DNA from: Dechloromonas sp.
Lineage (GTDB): Bacteria; Pseudomonadota; Gammaproteobacteria; Burkholderiales; Rhodocyclaceae
NCBI GenBank assembly: GCA_011391255.1
Contig: JAABQV010000010.1
Span: forward strand, 58,022-122,021
DNA length: 64,000 nucleotides
Direction: 5' to 3'
Positions 45,079 through 53,358 of this stretch are shown piece after piece; positions within the stretch are counted from its first letter, which is position 1, and each line of letters opens with the position of its first letter. Made by a program: the position numbers and the translations under genes. The notes under the pieces were generated by a model. It did no database searches. It had not been told where the DNA came from and saw nothing but the letters and a program-made list of their open reading frames with translations.

Positions 45079-45915
45079 ATGACCCCAGAACTGCGTGCCA
45101 AACTGCTGTCCGGTCTCAAGGACGGCAGCATCGTTCCCTATCTTGGCCCCGGCGTTCTCGCCGATGTCAAAAACGCCGCCACTGGCGCGCCGATTCCTGC
45201 CGATAGCGATTCGCTGATCATTGCGATGAATGACGGCAAGCCGATGGCGCCCAAGCTGATGTACGAATTCCCGCGCGCCGCGATGAATATCGAACTCAAG
45301 CGCGGACGCAGCACCGTCACCAAGTTCCTCAACCGCACCTACGGCGATACGCTATGGACGCGCGGCGCGGTGCACGACTGGCTCAAGGCGATTTCCCCGG
45401 CCTACGTCATCGACATCAACCGCGACACGCAGTTGCAGGACTCATATGCTGAAGTGCCACACAATCTGGTCGTCGGCATTGCTCGTCTTGGCGGCACCGA
45501 TTTCCGCTACAAGCTCTATCTCTGGGACGGCATCGCCTATCAGAAGACCGGCGTCATCAATCCGGCCCTGCCGATTCTCTTCAAGCCGATGGGCACGCCA
45601 CGGCCGGAAGCCAATTACATCGCCTCCGACGCCGATTACGTCGATTTCATCACTGAACTGATGGGCGGCTTTTCGATCCCGCCGGTCGTCAAGGAGCTGC
45701 GCAAGAACAAGCAATACCTCCTGCTCGGCATGCGCCTGAACCGCGACACCGAGCGCATGGTGATGTCGGACATGATCTATTCCGCCGCCGAGCCGGCCGG
45801 CTGGGTGCTGATCCAGACACCAACCGACAAGGAACGCCGCTTTTGCAAAAAGCAGGGCCTGGAACTGATCGAAGCCGATGTCTTCGATCTGATCGGCGCT
45901 GCCATCGCTGCCTGA
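45079..45915 (+). CDS. SIR2-like domain protein, nif-regulon associated
   Basis: A 278-residue cytoplasmic protein. The N-terminus (LKDGSIVPYLGPGVLADV) is like the nucleotide-binding start of SIR2_2-type proteins; the middle includes AISPAYVIDINRDTQLQDSY and the C-terminal half ELRKNKQYLLLGMRLNRDTER resembles the closing strand-helix of the same fold. The sirtuin catalytic His is not evident by eye, so deacylase or NADase activity should not be assumed. It is first in an operon with a sigma-54 promoter and NifA site. NAD-linked sensing or cleavage is possible. Confidence 0.7.
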   Translation: MTPELRAKLLSGLKDGSIVPYLGPGVLADVKNAATGAPIPADSDSLIIAMNDGKPMAPKLMYEFPRAAMNIELKRGRSTVTKFLNRTYGDTLWTRGAVHDWLKAISPAYVIDINRDTQLQDSYAEVPHNLVVGIARLGGTDFRYKLYLWDGIAYQKTGVINPALPILFKPMGTPRPEANYIASDADYVDFITELMGGFSIPPVVKELRKNKQYLLLGMRLNRDTERMVMSDMIYSAAEPAGWVLIQTPTDKERRFCKKQGLELIEADVFDLIGAAIAA

Positions 45916-45942
45916 ACTCATTCAAACCTGTAAGGAAGAACC

Positions 45943-46500
45943 ATGCTGCTAGATCGTTACGAACAATACTTTTTCAACTCCAACTTCAGGGAAGCAGCCA
46001 GCGACGCTGGCTGGGAAGGCTATCGCGGCGAATTGGTCGTCATCGAAGGTGAAGTCGCCGATGACCAAGGCCGTCGCAAGCCGCCGGTAGCCCTCTTCAA
46101 GCAGGCCACCGTGCTTGCCCATGGCGATGAGCTCAAGCTGATTTCCGGCTCGCTCGAAGAGCTTCAGCACTGGCCGCACTTCATGGAAAAGTTCGGCGTC
46201 GACCTGACCCCGGCGACCATCGCCGTGATGTTCACGGTCAACATTCCCAAGTCTTTCGTATCCACCATCAACGGCTGCACGGTCGTCTTCGTCTCGCTGA
46301 CCGAAGGCCTGTGCTGGAACGAACTGATTGACCTCGCCGCACTTGACAAGGGCGACTTCAAGGGTAAGGGCCCGACCGACAAGATCGTCACCGTCTTTAA
46401 TGCGCTAAAGGGCAACAAGTATAAGTACCCCGAAAAGACCGTCGAAGAAGCCCTCACGACGACCAACAACGCCAAGCGCGAAGTGCACGGCGCCGTCTGA
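45943..46500 (+). CDS. Unrecognised 185-residue protein in the SIR2-hemerythrin operon
   Basis: I do not recognise this family. It is a soluble protein with a mixed alpha/beta pattern (MLLDRYEQYFFNSNFREA, GYRGELVVIEGEVADDQGR, FMEKFGVDLTPATIAVMFTV, SLTEGLCWNELIDLAAL). It has one or two cysteines and no cofactor motif. Its stop overlaps the hemerythrin start by one base (TGATG), so the two products are probably made in fixed ratio. The Shine-Dalgarno AAGGAAG precedes its ATG. Confidence 0.7.
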   Translation: MLLDRYEQYFFNSNFREAASDAGWEGYRGELVVIEGEVADDQGRRKPPVALFKQATVLAHGDELKLISGSLEELQHWPHFMEKFGVDLTPATIAVMFTVNIPKSFVSTINGCTVVFVSLTEGLCWNELIDLAALDKGDFKGKGPTDKIVTVFNALKGNKYKYPEKTVEEALTTTNNAKREVHGAV

Positions 46501-46877
46501 TGGCCTGGGACGAGTCCCGTCATGCGCTGGGTGTCCCCGCTATGGACGATACCCATCGCGAATTCGTCGAGCTTGCCGACGCTCTGCTCGTCGCGTCTGA
46601 CGAGGACTTCCCGGCGCTGTTCGTGCGTCTGCACGAGCACACCCGCCAGCATTTCGAGGACGAAGGCAAGCTGATGAAGGCTTGCCGCTTCCCGGCGATA
46701 GGCGAGCACAACAGCGAACACCTGCGCGTTCTCGGCGAGCTGGCGCACTTTGCGCGCAGCGTCAAAGCCGGCCGGCTGGCCACCGCACGAAGCTACGCCA
46801 AGGCTCTGCCCGACTGGTTTGCAACGCATCTGGCAACCATGGACTCAGCCCTCGCCGGCTGCCTGAAGCGGGCGTAA
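46500..46877 (+). CDS. Bacteriohemerythrin
   Basis: A 125-residue four-helix di-iron O2-binding protein. The ligand set is visible: His in PAMDDTHREFVEL, HEHTRQHFEDE, GEHNSEHLRVL and the final FATHLATMD. Soluble single-domain hemerythrins bind or deliver O2; in Methylococcus one supplies a monooxygenase. In this operon, O2 scavenging to protect nitrogenase is the natural inference. Confidence 0.93.
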   Translation: MAWDESRHALGVPAMDDTHREFVELADALLVASDEDFPALFVRLHEHTRQHFEDEGKLMKACRFPAIGEHNSEHLRVLGELAHFARSVKAGRLATARSYAKALPDWFATHLATMDSALAGCLKRA

Positions 46878-46882
46878 AAGCC

Positions 46883-47269
46883 ATGGAGCGCGTCGTTCCC
46901 CAGCTGCCGGTTTGCCAAAGTTCGCAACTGGCTGACGGCCAATATCGCAAACTGGCGATCGTCTTTGAAGGGCGCGACGACGAGTGCCTGCTGCTGCGTT
47001 TTGAAGGAAAAATCTACGCCTACATCAATCGCTGCGTGCACATGCCACGCCGCCTGGATGGCGAAGAAGCCAAGGTTTTTGACCACAGCGGGAAGTTTCT
47101 AAGATGCTCGATGCACGGCATTGTCTACACCCCGCAGACCGGCACCTCGGTCAGCACCATGTGCGAAGGCGAATCTCTATGTGCTATCGAGGTCTATGAA
47201 GCGCTTGGCGAAGTTGGAATTGCCGATTTTCGGGTCAAGCTGCCAACGCTCTATGGAAATGCGGATTAA
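46883..47269 (+). CDS. Rieske [2Fe-2S] protein
   Basis: A 128-residue soluble Rieske-type protein. Cluster ligands are Cys51-x-His53 (RCVHMPRRLDG) and Cys75-x-x-His78 (RCSMHGIVYTPQTG). It is closer to NirD/dioxygenase ferredoxins than to bc1 proteins since there is no membrane anchor or disulfide cysteines. It probably shuttles electrons for the operon's redox enzymes. I chose the ATG at 46883; the longer frame lies over the hemerythrin gene. The last codons and the stop lie within a perfect 58-bp palindrome. Confidence 0.92.
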   Translation: MERVVPQLPVCQSSQLADGQYRKLAIVFEGRDDECLLLRFEGKIYAYINRCVHMPRRLDGEEAKVFDHSGKFLRCSMHGIVYTPQTGTSVSTMCEGESLCAIEVYEALGEVGIADFRVKLPTLYGNAD

Positions 47270-47312
47270 TTCGTCGTTCCCGCGCGGGAACGACGAATTA
47301 ATCCGCATTTCC
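47255..47312. repeat. Perfect 58-bp palindrome spanning the Rieske stop codon
   Basis: Arms 47255-47283 and 47284-47312 are exact reverse complements over all 29 bp, with no spacer (centre CCCGC/GCGGG). The arm contains the last five Rieske codons and the stop. No T-run follows. An RNA copy would form a very stable hairpin between the Rieske and SagB-type genes. Confidence 0.95.
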
Positions 47313-47331
47313 CTAAGGCCACAGGAAATCC

Positions 47332-48981
47332 ATGATCGCGCCCCCAGCTTCGTCAGAGATCGTGCGCGCCTATCACGCGCGCACCCGCCACCGCTTCGAC
47401 GCCTATGCCGAAGGCCCCGGCCAGCTCGACTGGGATGCCCAGCCGGCCGCCTTTCGCCATTACGCAGGCGCCCCCCTTCTCGAATTGCCACTCGCCGCAG
47501 AGCGCTACGAACGTTGTTACGGTCAACTCGGAAAATCGCCCGAAAATTTGATCGTGCCAAACCTGAACAGTCTCGGCGCACTACTTGAACTCTCCTTCGG
47601 GCTTTCAGCCTGGAAAAGCTACGGGCCGAATCGCTGGGCGCTGCGCTGCAATCCGTCGTCCGGCAACCTGCACCCGCTCGAAGCCTATGTCCTGAGCGCC
47701 GGTTTGCCCGGCGTGCCGGATGGCCTGCAGCATTACGACCCGGAAAGCCACGCCCTCGAAGGCCGCGCCCTGCTGGCGCCAAAAGCTGAGCCGGCCTGGC
47801 TACTGATTGGCCTCTCCAGCATCATGTGGCGCGAAGCCTGGAAATACGGCGAGCGCGCCTTTCGCTATTGCCAGCTTGATGTCGGCCACGGCATCGGGGC
47901 GCTGGCCTATGCCGCCGCCCTGCTTGGTTGGGAGCTGGAAACGTTTTCCTGCACCCCGGAAACCTTGCAGCACTGCCTCGGGCTGGATCGAGAAAACGAC
48001 TTTCCCGTATCACGCTACGCCTTTACCGAAATTGAAGAGCCGGAACTCCTTCTTGCCGTTCGCGCAACGGGTCTGGTCGCGCCACCAGCCGATCTCGCTG
48101 GCTGGCTGAGCAAGGCCAACTGGCACGGCCAACCCAGCCGCATCGATGCCGCCCCCGGGTATCGCTGGCCGGCCATTGAGCAGGTAGCACTAGCCAGCCG
48201 CGCACCAGAGACGACACCTGAGCCTTTTGAATTTTCCCCGTTACCAGCGCTGGCAACCCACCCAAGCAACGAGGGCGCCGCCAAAATCATCCGCCAGCGA
48301 CGCAGCGGCCAGCGCTTCAACCCGCGCTACAGCTTACCCAAAGCGGCTTTTTACCGGCTGCTCGATGCCTGCCTGCCGCGCCCGCAAAGCCCCTGGCTGG
48401 CTCACGCAGCGCCAGCCCGCATTCACCTGCTGCTCTTTGTCCTGCGTGTCGATGACCTGGCAAGCGGCCTCTATTTGCTGCCGCGCACCCCGGCGGCGGC
48501 CATTGAACTGGCGTTGGCAATCGCCCCGGCGGATGGTCGATTTGACGGACGCCAAGCTGTCAGTGACGTTGACGCCGATTGCCCGGCGCATCTTGGCCTG
48601 ATCCAGCTCGCCGAAATGGGCTTGCAGGAAATGCAGCGCCTCGCCCGCTCACTCTCCTGCCATCAGGACATTGCTTCAAACGGCGCTTTTTCGCTCGGCA
48701 TGCTCGGCGAATTCGCGACTGCCACCGAGACCGGCCACGGCTACCGCGAGTTACTGCGTGAAGCCGGCCTGATCGGGCAAGTGCTCTACCTCGAAGCCGA
48801 GGCCGCCGGCGTGCGTGGCACTGGTATTGGCTGCTTTTTTGACGAGCCGGTGCAGCAGCTTTTCGGCCTCAACGGCTCGCGCTACCAAAGCGTTTATCAC
48901 TTCACCGTCGGCACGCCAATCAACGATGAGCGCATCGAAAGTGGCCCGCCCTACCCGCAACGCCTAACGGAAACACGATGA
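47332..48981 (+). CDS. SagB/ThcOx-type double nitroreductase-fold oxidoreductase
   Basis: A 549-residue protein with two nitroreductase-like halves. The first (about 70-250) has SAWKSYGPNRWALRCNPSSGNLHPLEAYV and SIMWREAWKYGERAFRYCQLDVGHGIGALA. The second (about 300-540) has IIRQRRSGQRFNPRYSLPK and the C-terminal RGTGIGCFFDEPVQQLFGL and YHFTVGTP. SagB-family enzymes are FMN-dependent dehydrogenases, best known for oxidising azolines in peptide natural products. No precursor peptide, SagC or YcaO gene is near, so a role in flavin redox chemistry with the hemerythrin and Rieske proteins is more likely. It overlaps the ankyrin gene by 4 bp. Confidence 0.85.
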   Translation: MIAPPASSEIVRAYHARTRHRFDAYAEGPGQLDWDAQPAAFRHYAGAPLLELPLAAERYERCYGQLGKSPENLIVPNLNSLGALLELSFGLSAWKSYGPNRWALRCNPSSGNLHPLEAYVLSAGLPGVPDGLQHYDPESHALEGRALLAPKAEPAWLLIGLSSIMWREAWKYGERAFRYCQLDVGHGIGALAYAAALLGWELETFSCTPETLQHCLGLDRENDFPVSRYAFTEIEEPELLLAVRATGLVAPPADLAGWLSKANWHGQPSRIDAAPGYRWPAIEQVALASRAPETTPEPFEFSPLPALATHPSNEGAAKIIRQRRSGQRFNPRYSLPKAAFYRLLDACLPRPQSPWLAHAAPARIHLLLFVLRVDDLASGLYLLPRTPAAAIELALAIAPADGRFDGRQAVSDVDADCPAHLGLIQLAEMGLQEMQRLARSLSCHQDIASNGAFSLGMLGEFATATETGHGYRELLREAGLIGQVLYLEAEAAGVRGTGIGCFFDEPVQQLFGLNGSRYQSVYHFTVGTPINDERIESGPPYPQRLTETR

Positions 48982-49448
48982 CTCCTGATCTCACTACATT
49001 TCTTGTTGAACACGGCTTTCAGGCCGGAAATATCAATGCCGCACAAGCCGATGGCCGCTTCACGCCACTGATGCGCGCCGCCAAGCTGGGCCGGCTCGAC
49101 ATCGTCGATGAGCTACTCGTCCTTGGTGTCGACTTCAATGCGCTCAACGCCGATGGCTGTAACGCCCTCTGGCTGGCCTGCTATAACGGCAAACATGAGG
49201 TCATCAAGCGCTTGATCGCAGCTGGCATCAACATTGACCAGCAGAACGGCAATGGCGCCAGTTGCCTGATGTACGTCTCATCGAACAGCAAGCCGGATCT
49301 GGTCAAGCTGCTGCTGGAAAATGGCGCTAATTTTCAACTTAAAAATTACGACGACTTCAGCGCACTCGATCTTGCCGCCTCGCTGGAATGCCTGAGACTG
49401 CTGAAAAATGCTGCCAGATCAGGCGTAAGCATTAATACTGCCGGCTGA
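48978..49448 (+). CDS. Ankyrin-repeat protein
   Basis: A 156-residue protein with four ankyrin repeats, for example DGRFTPLMRAAKLGRLDIVD, DGCNALWLACYNGKHEVIK and NGASCLMYVSSNSKPDLVK, then DDFSALDLAASLECLRLL. It is an adaptor without an enzyme domain. The ATGA overlap with the SagB-type gene makes it the last gene of the NifA-type operon. Its 3' end overlaps the converging SprA-like gene by 30 bp. Confidence 0.9.
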   Translation: MTPDLTTFLVEHGFQAGNINAAQADGRFTPLMRAAKLGRLDIVDELLVLGVDFNALNADGCNALWLACYNGKHEVIKRLIAAGINIDQQNGNGASCLMYVSSNSKPDLVKLLLENGANFQLKNYDDFSALDLAASLECLRLLKNAARSGVSINTAG

Positions 49449-49985
49449 TTTCTCACCGCCCGCCGCATAAAAACCCGCCACCTGCTTCTGCCGGCCAGAG
49501 TCTCCCTCTGCACCGCCGGCCTGGGCTTGCTGCGCCAGCTCCATTCTCGCTTGTTGCTCCATCTGCGAAGCAGCGGCAGCCACCGCCCGATCCTGGCCTG
49601 AGGGGTCTGCGGGTGCCAAAGCTGCCGCCCGTATCGTCCTGGCACGGACGATGGTTTCCTCTGGTGTGCGGCCCGGCGAGGTATTGATACTGACCTCGCC
49701 ACCGACAGCGTAATTAACGCCATCCGGCCCCTTCTGATAGGAAAAACTAGCGCCGGAGGTGGCCATACCACCAGAAGCGGCCAAATGAGCTGATTCGTGC
49801 TGACGCACCTGCCTGTCGACCTGCTTCAGCTTGGCAACCTGCGCCGCATCTTCGGGCGTCAGCTGCCCGCTTTTTTGTTCACCGGTCTTCGTTTGCGGAG
49901 AGCTTGATGACGCATCATCCCCCGTCGAGCGCTTGAATGTCGATGCATAAAAATTGCTGGGGGAGTTGATTCCTGAAATGTTCAT
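49419..49985 (-). CDS. SprA-related putative metalloprotease
   Basis: A 188-residue protein of the family called putative metalloprotease CJM1_0395/SprA-related. The core is VDRQVRQHESAHLAASGGMA with a HExxH-like HESAH, then GASFSYQKGPDGVNYAVGGE and VSINTSPGRTPEETIVRART. The C-terminal third is Ala/Gln/Gly-rich. There is no signal peptide; the N-terminus (MNISGINSPSNFYASTF) is like that of flagellar or phage-related non-classical export proteins. Proteolytic activity has not been shown from sequence alone. Confidence 0.82.
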   Translation of the reverse strand: MNISGINSPSNFYASTFKRSTGDDASSSSPQTKTGEQKSGQLTPEDAAQVAKLKQVDRQVRQHESAHLAASGGMATSGASFSYQKGPDGVNYAVGGEVSINTSPGRTPEETIVRARTIRAAALAPADPSGQDRAVAAAASQMEQQARMELAQQAQAGGAEGDSGRQKQVAGFYAAGGEKSAGSINAYA

Positions 49986-50108
49986 CGCACGAAAATTGGG
50001 TTTGGCAGGCTATTGTCTTCAAAGGCTAAAAACTGGCCACGTAAATTGATATTAAGCGAAACCGCCATTTAATCAACACCCAATCAGCCTGCCAACCAAA
50101 CACCTCGA
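49986..50108. other. Spacer with a long-range inverted repeat
   Basis: TTGGCAGGCT (50002-50011) and AGCCTGCCAA (50086-50095) are perfect inverted copies 74 bp apart. No gene seen. Confidence 0.45.
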
Positions 50109-51446
50109 TCAACGAAATTTCTGTTTGAACGTCATCGGATCAAGACCATGCCGTGCGAGAAGCTTGTAAAACTCCGTCCGGTTACGCTGCGCCACCCGTG
50201 CCGCCTGAGAAACATTGCCGCCGGTTATCTGGAGCAGGCGAACGAGATAGTCTCGTTCAAATTCTCGGCGCGCATCATCGAAAGCGGCGAGGCTTTCTTC
50301 CTCGAATTCACGCATGACTCGACGCACGGCAGCTTCAGAAATCACTGGCGTCAGACTCAGCTCGGCGACCTGCTCAAGTACATTTTTAAGCTGCCGGACA
50401 TTTCCCGGCCAACGCCCTTCCTGCAGGGCAACCAGCGCCTCAGGCGCAAGTGTCAAATCTTTATCCGCTGATAGACGGGTTAAAAAATGTGTGGCGAGCA
50501 AGGGAATATCTTCAGTTCGCTCGCTCAGAGGCGGAATCAGCAAGGTCATGCGGTTAAGCAGGTAAAAGAGGTCGCTGCGAAACCCCCCCTCGGCTACGGC
50601 AACATCGAGCGGACGCGGGCTTGAGGCGATCAACTGCACATCTGGAACATCACGCCTCTGTGTCGACGAATTCAGCCGCTGCAAGGGATCTTTCGCCTGC
50701 ATCTGGGCAAGGAGAAAGGCGGACAGGCGCGCCTGGGCGATCAGCGACAATGCACCAATATCCTGCAAATAAAGAACCCCGCCAGCCGCCTGGGAAAACG
50801 CGTTATCCAGACTGATCGGTGACAGCATCTCTTCAAGCGTCTCGGCCGGATGATCTGTACAGGAAAAGCCAATAAACGGTTGCCCGCTGCGGGAAGCGGC
50901 TTGCCAGATAACTTTTGCCAAAGTTGCCTTGCCCGAGCCGCCGGAGCCGACTAATAACACCGCATGCCCCTCTTCACCGATGCGCAGGGCTTGCCGCAAC
51001 AGTTCCTCCATCCGCACACTGACCGTAATCAGTTCCTTGCGCCAGTGAGCCGAGCTTTGCTCGGGATCCAGGGTAGGCGAGAGAAGAATGGCGTCAGCCA
51101 CCCGCCGCATGAGCTCTTGCCCATCGAAGGGTTTAGTCAAAAAACTGAAGACGCCGCGCCGGGTAGCGGCAACCGCATCGGGTATGGTGCCGTGTGCGGT
51201 CAGGATAATGACCGGCATCGTCGGCGCCTCGGCCTGCAAATGCTCAAAGAGTGCCAGTCCGTCCATGCCCCCCATGCGCAAGTCAGTAATCACCATTTGC
51301 GGGCGATTCGCACGAAAACTGATCAGTGCCGCCTCACCGGATTCTGCGGCACTCACTTGATAGCCCGCCGAACTCAAGCGTAAACCGATCAGGTGCAGCA
51401 TGTCGAGATCGTCATCGACAACCAGAACCCGCGCTCCAACCGCCAC
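50109..51446 (-). CDS. GlrR/QseF-like response regulator with degenerate AAA+ domain
   Basis: A 445-residue protein: receiver domain (VLVVDDDLDMLHLIGLRL, phospho-acceptor Asp in MVITDLRMGGMDG), AAA+ domain (about 140-370) and C-terminal Fis-type helix-turn-helix (ITGGNVSQAARVAQRNRTEF). The AAA+ part is altered. Walker A reads GSGGSGKAT rather than GESGTGKE, Walker B reads GGVLYLQDIG rather than GGTLFLDEIG, and the sigma-54 contact loop GAFTGA with about 15 flanking residues is missing between FSCTDHPAETLEEML and SPISLDNAFSQ. It can hardly activate sigma-54 in the usual way. The start is GTG, abutting the lipoprotein stop (TGA-GTG). Gene order kinase-lipoprotein-regulator matches glrK-qseG-glrR. 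Confidence 0.87.
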   Translation of the reverse strand: MAVGARVLVVDDDLDMLHLIGLRLSSAGYQVSAAESGEAALISFRANRPQMVITDLRMGGMDGLALFEHLQAEAPTMPVIILTAHGTIPDAVAATRRGVFSFLTKPFDGQELMRRVADAILLSPTLDPEQSSAHWRKELITVSVRMEELLRQALRIGEEGHAVLLVGSGGSGKATLAKVIWQAASRSGQPFIGFSCTDHPAETLEEMLSPISLDNAFSQAAGGVLYLQDIGALSLIAQARLSAFLLAQMQAKDPLQRLNSSTQRRDVPDVQLIASSPRPLDVAVAEGGFRSDLFYLLNRMTLLIPPLSERTEDIPLLATHFLTRLSADKDLTLAPEALVALQEGRWPGNVRQLKNVLEQVAELSLTPVISEAAVRRVMREFEEESLAAFDDARREFERDYLVRLLQITGGNVSQAARVAQRNRTEFYKLLARHGLDPMTFKQKFR

Positions 51447-51755
51447 TCAATGCGCCTTTCCGCGAGCCCGAAGTTCACGGTCGATCGCCAACAAGGCGTC
51501 GAGCTTTTTCTGCAGCTCCTCAGCTTGTTTCTGATTCTCTTTCAGTGCCAGCTCCAAACGTCGTTTATCGACCAAACACTGACGCTGGCGCTCTGCCAGG
51601 TGCCGTTCCAGCTCACTGATCCGCTGGACATCCGCTACTGAGCGCGCAGTCGGCGCAGGTTCAGGAACCAGGCCTTCGGATGATTTTTTCGTATCGTTTG
51701 AAGCACAACCACCAAGGCTGAAAACGACACCGGCAATAAGAAAATATTTCAACAT
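51447..51755 (-). CDS. Small outer-membrane-type lipoprotein (QseG position)
   Basis: A 102-residue protein with a lipoprotein signal (LIAGVVFSLGGC, lipidated Cys17) followed by a linker and a coiled coil (RISELERHLAERQRQCLVDK through ALKENQKQAEELQKK). It lies between the sensor kinase and regulator genes, the position of qseG in enterobacteria, whose lipoprotein binds and activates the kinase GlrK/QseE. The sequence resemblance is limited to layout, so the same role is inferred. Confidence 0.8.
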   Translation of the reverse strand: MLKYFLIAGVVFSLGGCASNDTKKSSEGLVPEPAPTARSVADVQRISELERHLAERQRQCLVDKRRLELALKENQKQAEELQKKLDALLAIDRELRARGKAH

Positions 51756-51764
51756 GATTTTGGC

Positions 51765-53210
51765 TCACACATCTGGCTGAACTCGCAGGTATTCGGCATG
51801 CAGGGGCAGGACAACTCGAAAATGGGCCCCGCTCTCTGAAGCAATGAGGGTAATTTCCCCGCGCTGGGCAAGGACAAATTCACGGGCTATCGCCAGACCA
51901 AGACCGACCCCCGGCACATTACGCGATGCCGCACTGCGGTAAAAGGGCTCAAAAATCTGGACCGCATCCTGCTCAGCCACACCGCATCCTTGGTCGGTGA
52001 CATCCAGTATCGCCCGCTCACCGTTGTGCTCAAGCACAACATGGATGACACCGCGATCAGGTGAAAACTTGATCGCGTTCGATAACAGGTTATGGACGAT
52101 GGTAATCAGCGCCTCGCGTCCGGCCACAATACTGGTTTCGGACAACTGGCACTGAAAATTGATTTGTCGCTCACCGGCAATCAGGCGGCAGGTTTCGAGA
52201 ACCTCTTCGATAAGCTGATCGAAGCGCAGCGCCTCAAAGCCGATACGCTCAGCGGCATGACCGGCCTGCTGAAGACGCAGCAAACCTTCAATCAGATCCT
52301 GCAATCGCCGCGCGTTGCCATGCAAAATATTGACGATGCGTTTCTGTTCGGGGGTCAACGGCCCGGGGACTTCTTCAGCCAGCAGTGAAGTCCCTTCATT
52401 CATTGCAGCCAGCGGGGTCTTGAGCTCATGCGAAACATGACGCAGAACCTGCGACCGGCTTTCTTCAAGTGACAACAAGCGCTTCCTGAGCCAATCGAGC
52501 CAGCGGCCAAGCCAGCGCAAGTCTCCCGGCCCGTCAAGTTCGATGGCTTCCTGTAAATCACCCTTGCCAAGCCGCAGGAGCGCCCGCTCAAAACGCCCGA
52601 TCAAACGCCCCAGCAATGTTCTGATCGCCCATAAGCAGCCAAAGGCAAACAGGACGGACACAACGGCAGCGAGAATCAGACGGTTACTCAAAAGCGCTGA
52701 ATCGTTGAGAAACTGTTCCTGCTCGCGATCAAGCACCTGATGCACGTCGTCCAGCGTCTTTTCCGACCGCAGCTTGAGTTCTCCAATCGCTGACATCAAG
52801 GGTTTTGCATCGCCGGTACTCCGCAACAACGTGTAAGCCTGACTCTCCAGGGCAATCAGCGCCCGAAACTCCCCGGCCAGATTTTCCGGCAGGGGCGGCA
52901 ACCGGGCAAACGTCTCGACGTGATTCCGCCATTCGTTCCTGACCAACATGTAATCGCTCAGTGAACTGTCATCCTTGAGCACCAGGTAACGCCGTAGATC
53001 GCGCTCCATATGCAAAAGATCTTCGACCAATTCACCGCTCAGTCGTGACGATGCCGAGACATGTTCAATTGCCGCCCGGTAGTGACCGTTCAACACCTGT
53101 AGCGTGATGAAAACATAAACAGCGGCGACCAACAAAGGGAGGGCAAAAAGAATGTGGCCAAAGGTAATCAGCTGCAGGAAGGATCGCGGGTAGCGTTTCA
53201 TGGCCGCCAT
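51765..53210 (-). CDS. GlrK/QseE-like sensor histidine kinase
   Basis: A 481-residue membrane kinase. Helix 1 (FLQLITFGHILFALPLLVAAVYVF) and helix 2 (LILAAVVSVLFAFGCLWAI) enclose a helical periplasmic domain of about 130 residues, followed by a HAMP-like region, HisKA (VLRHVSHELKTPLAAMNEG) and HATPase (LLSNAIKFSPDRG, DQGCGVAEQDA, GVGLGLAIARE). An ATG at 53201 is an alternative start. It is the first gene of the three-gene unit and faces the divergent cytochrome gene. Confidence 0.9.
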   Translation of the reverse strand: MAAMKRYPRSFLQLITFGHILFALPLLVAAVYVFITLQVLNGHYRAAIEHVSASSRLSGELVEDLLHMERDLRRYLVLKDDSSLSDYMLVRNEWRNHVETFARLPPLPENLAGEFRALIALESQAYTLLRSTGDAKPLMSAIGELKLRSEKTLDDVHQVLDREQEQFLNDSALLSNRLILAAVVSVLFAFGCLWAIRTLLGRLIGRFERALLRLGKGDLQEAIELDGPGDLRWLGRWLDWLRKRLLSLEESRSQVLRHVSHELKTPLAAMNEGTSLLAEEVPGPLTPEQKRIVNILHGNARRLQDLIEGLLRLQQAGHAAERIGFEALRFDQLIEEVLETCRLIAGERQINFQCQLSETSIVAGREALITIVHNLLSNAIKFSPDRGVIHVVLEHNGERAILDVTDQGCGVAEQDAVQIFEPFYRSAASRNVPGVGLGLAIAREFVLAQRGEITLIASESGAHFRVVLPLHAEYLRVQPDV

Positions 53211-53358
53211 CGTAAGCCAGACCAGCTTTCAGTAAAAGTGTCGGGGGTAGACGACAGGCGAAAAAATATTCCCGGGCGACGAGTATTCGCCCTGCGGGTT
53301 CGGCCAGGAGCCGCAAAAAAGTCAGATCCATCCCAGAAATCCACACCGGAGGTTCACC

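Noticed and set aside
46682..46882. Upstream extension of the Rieske gene frame
   Set aside because: Lies entirely over the hemerythrin gene, whose ligand histidines are all in the other frame.
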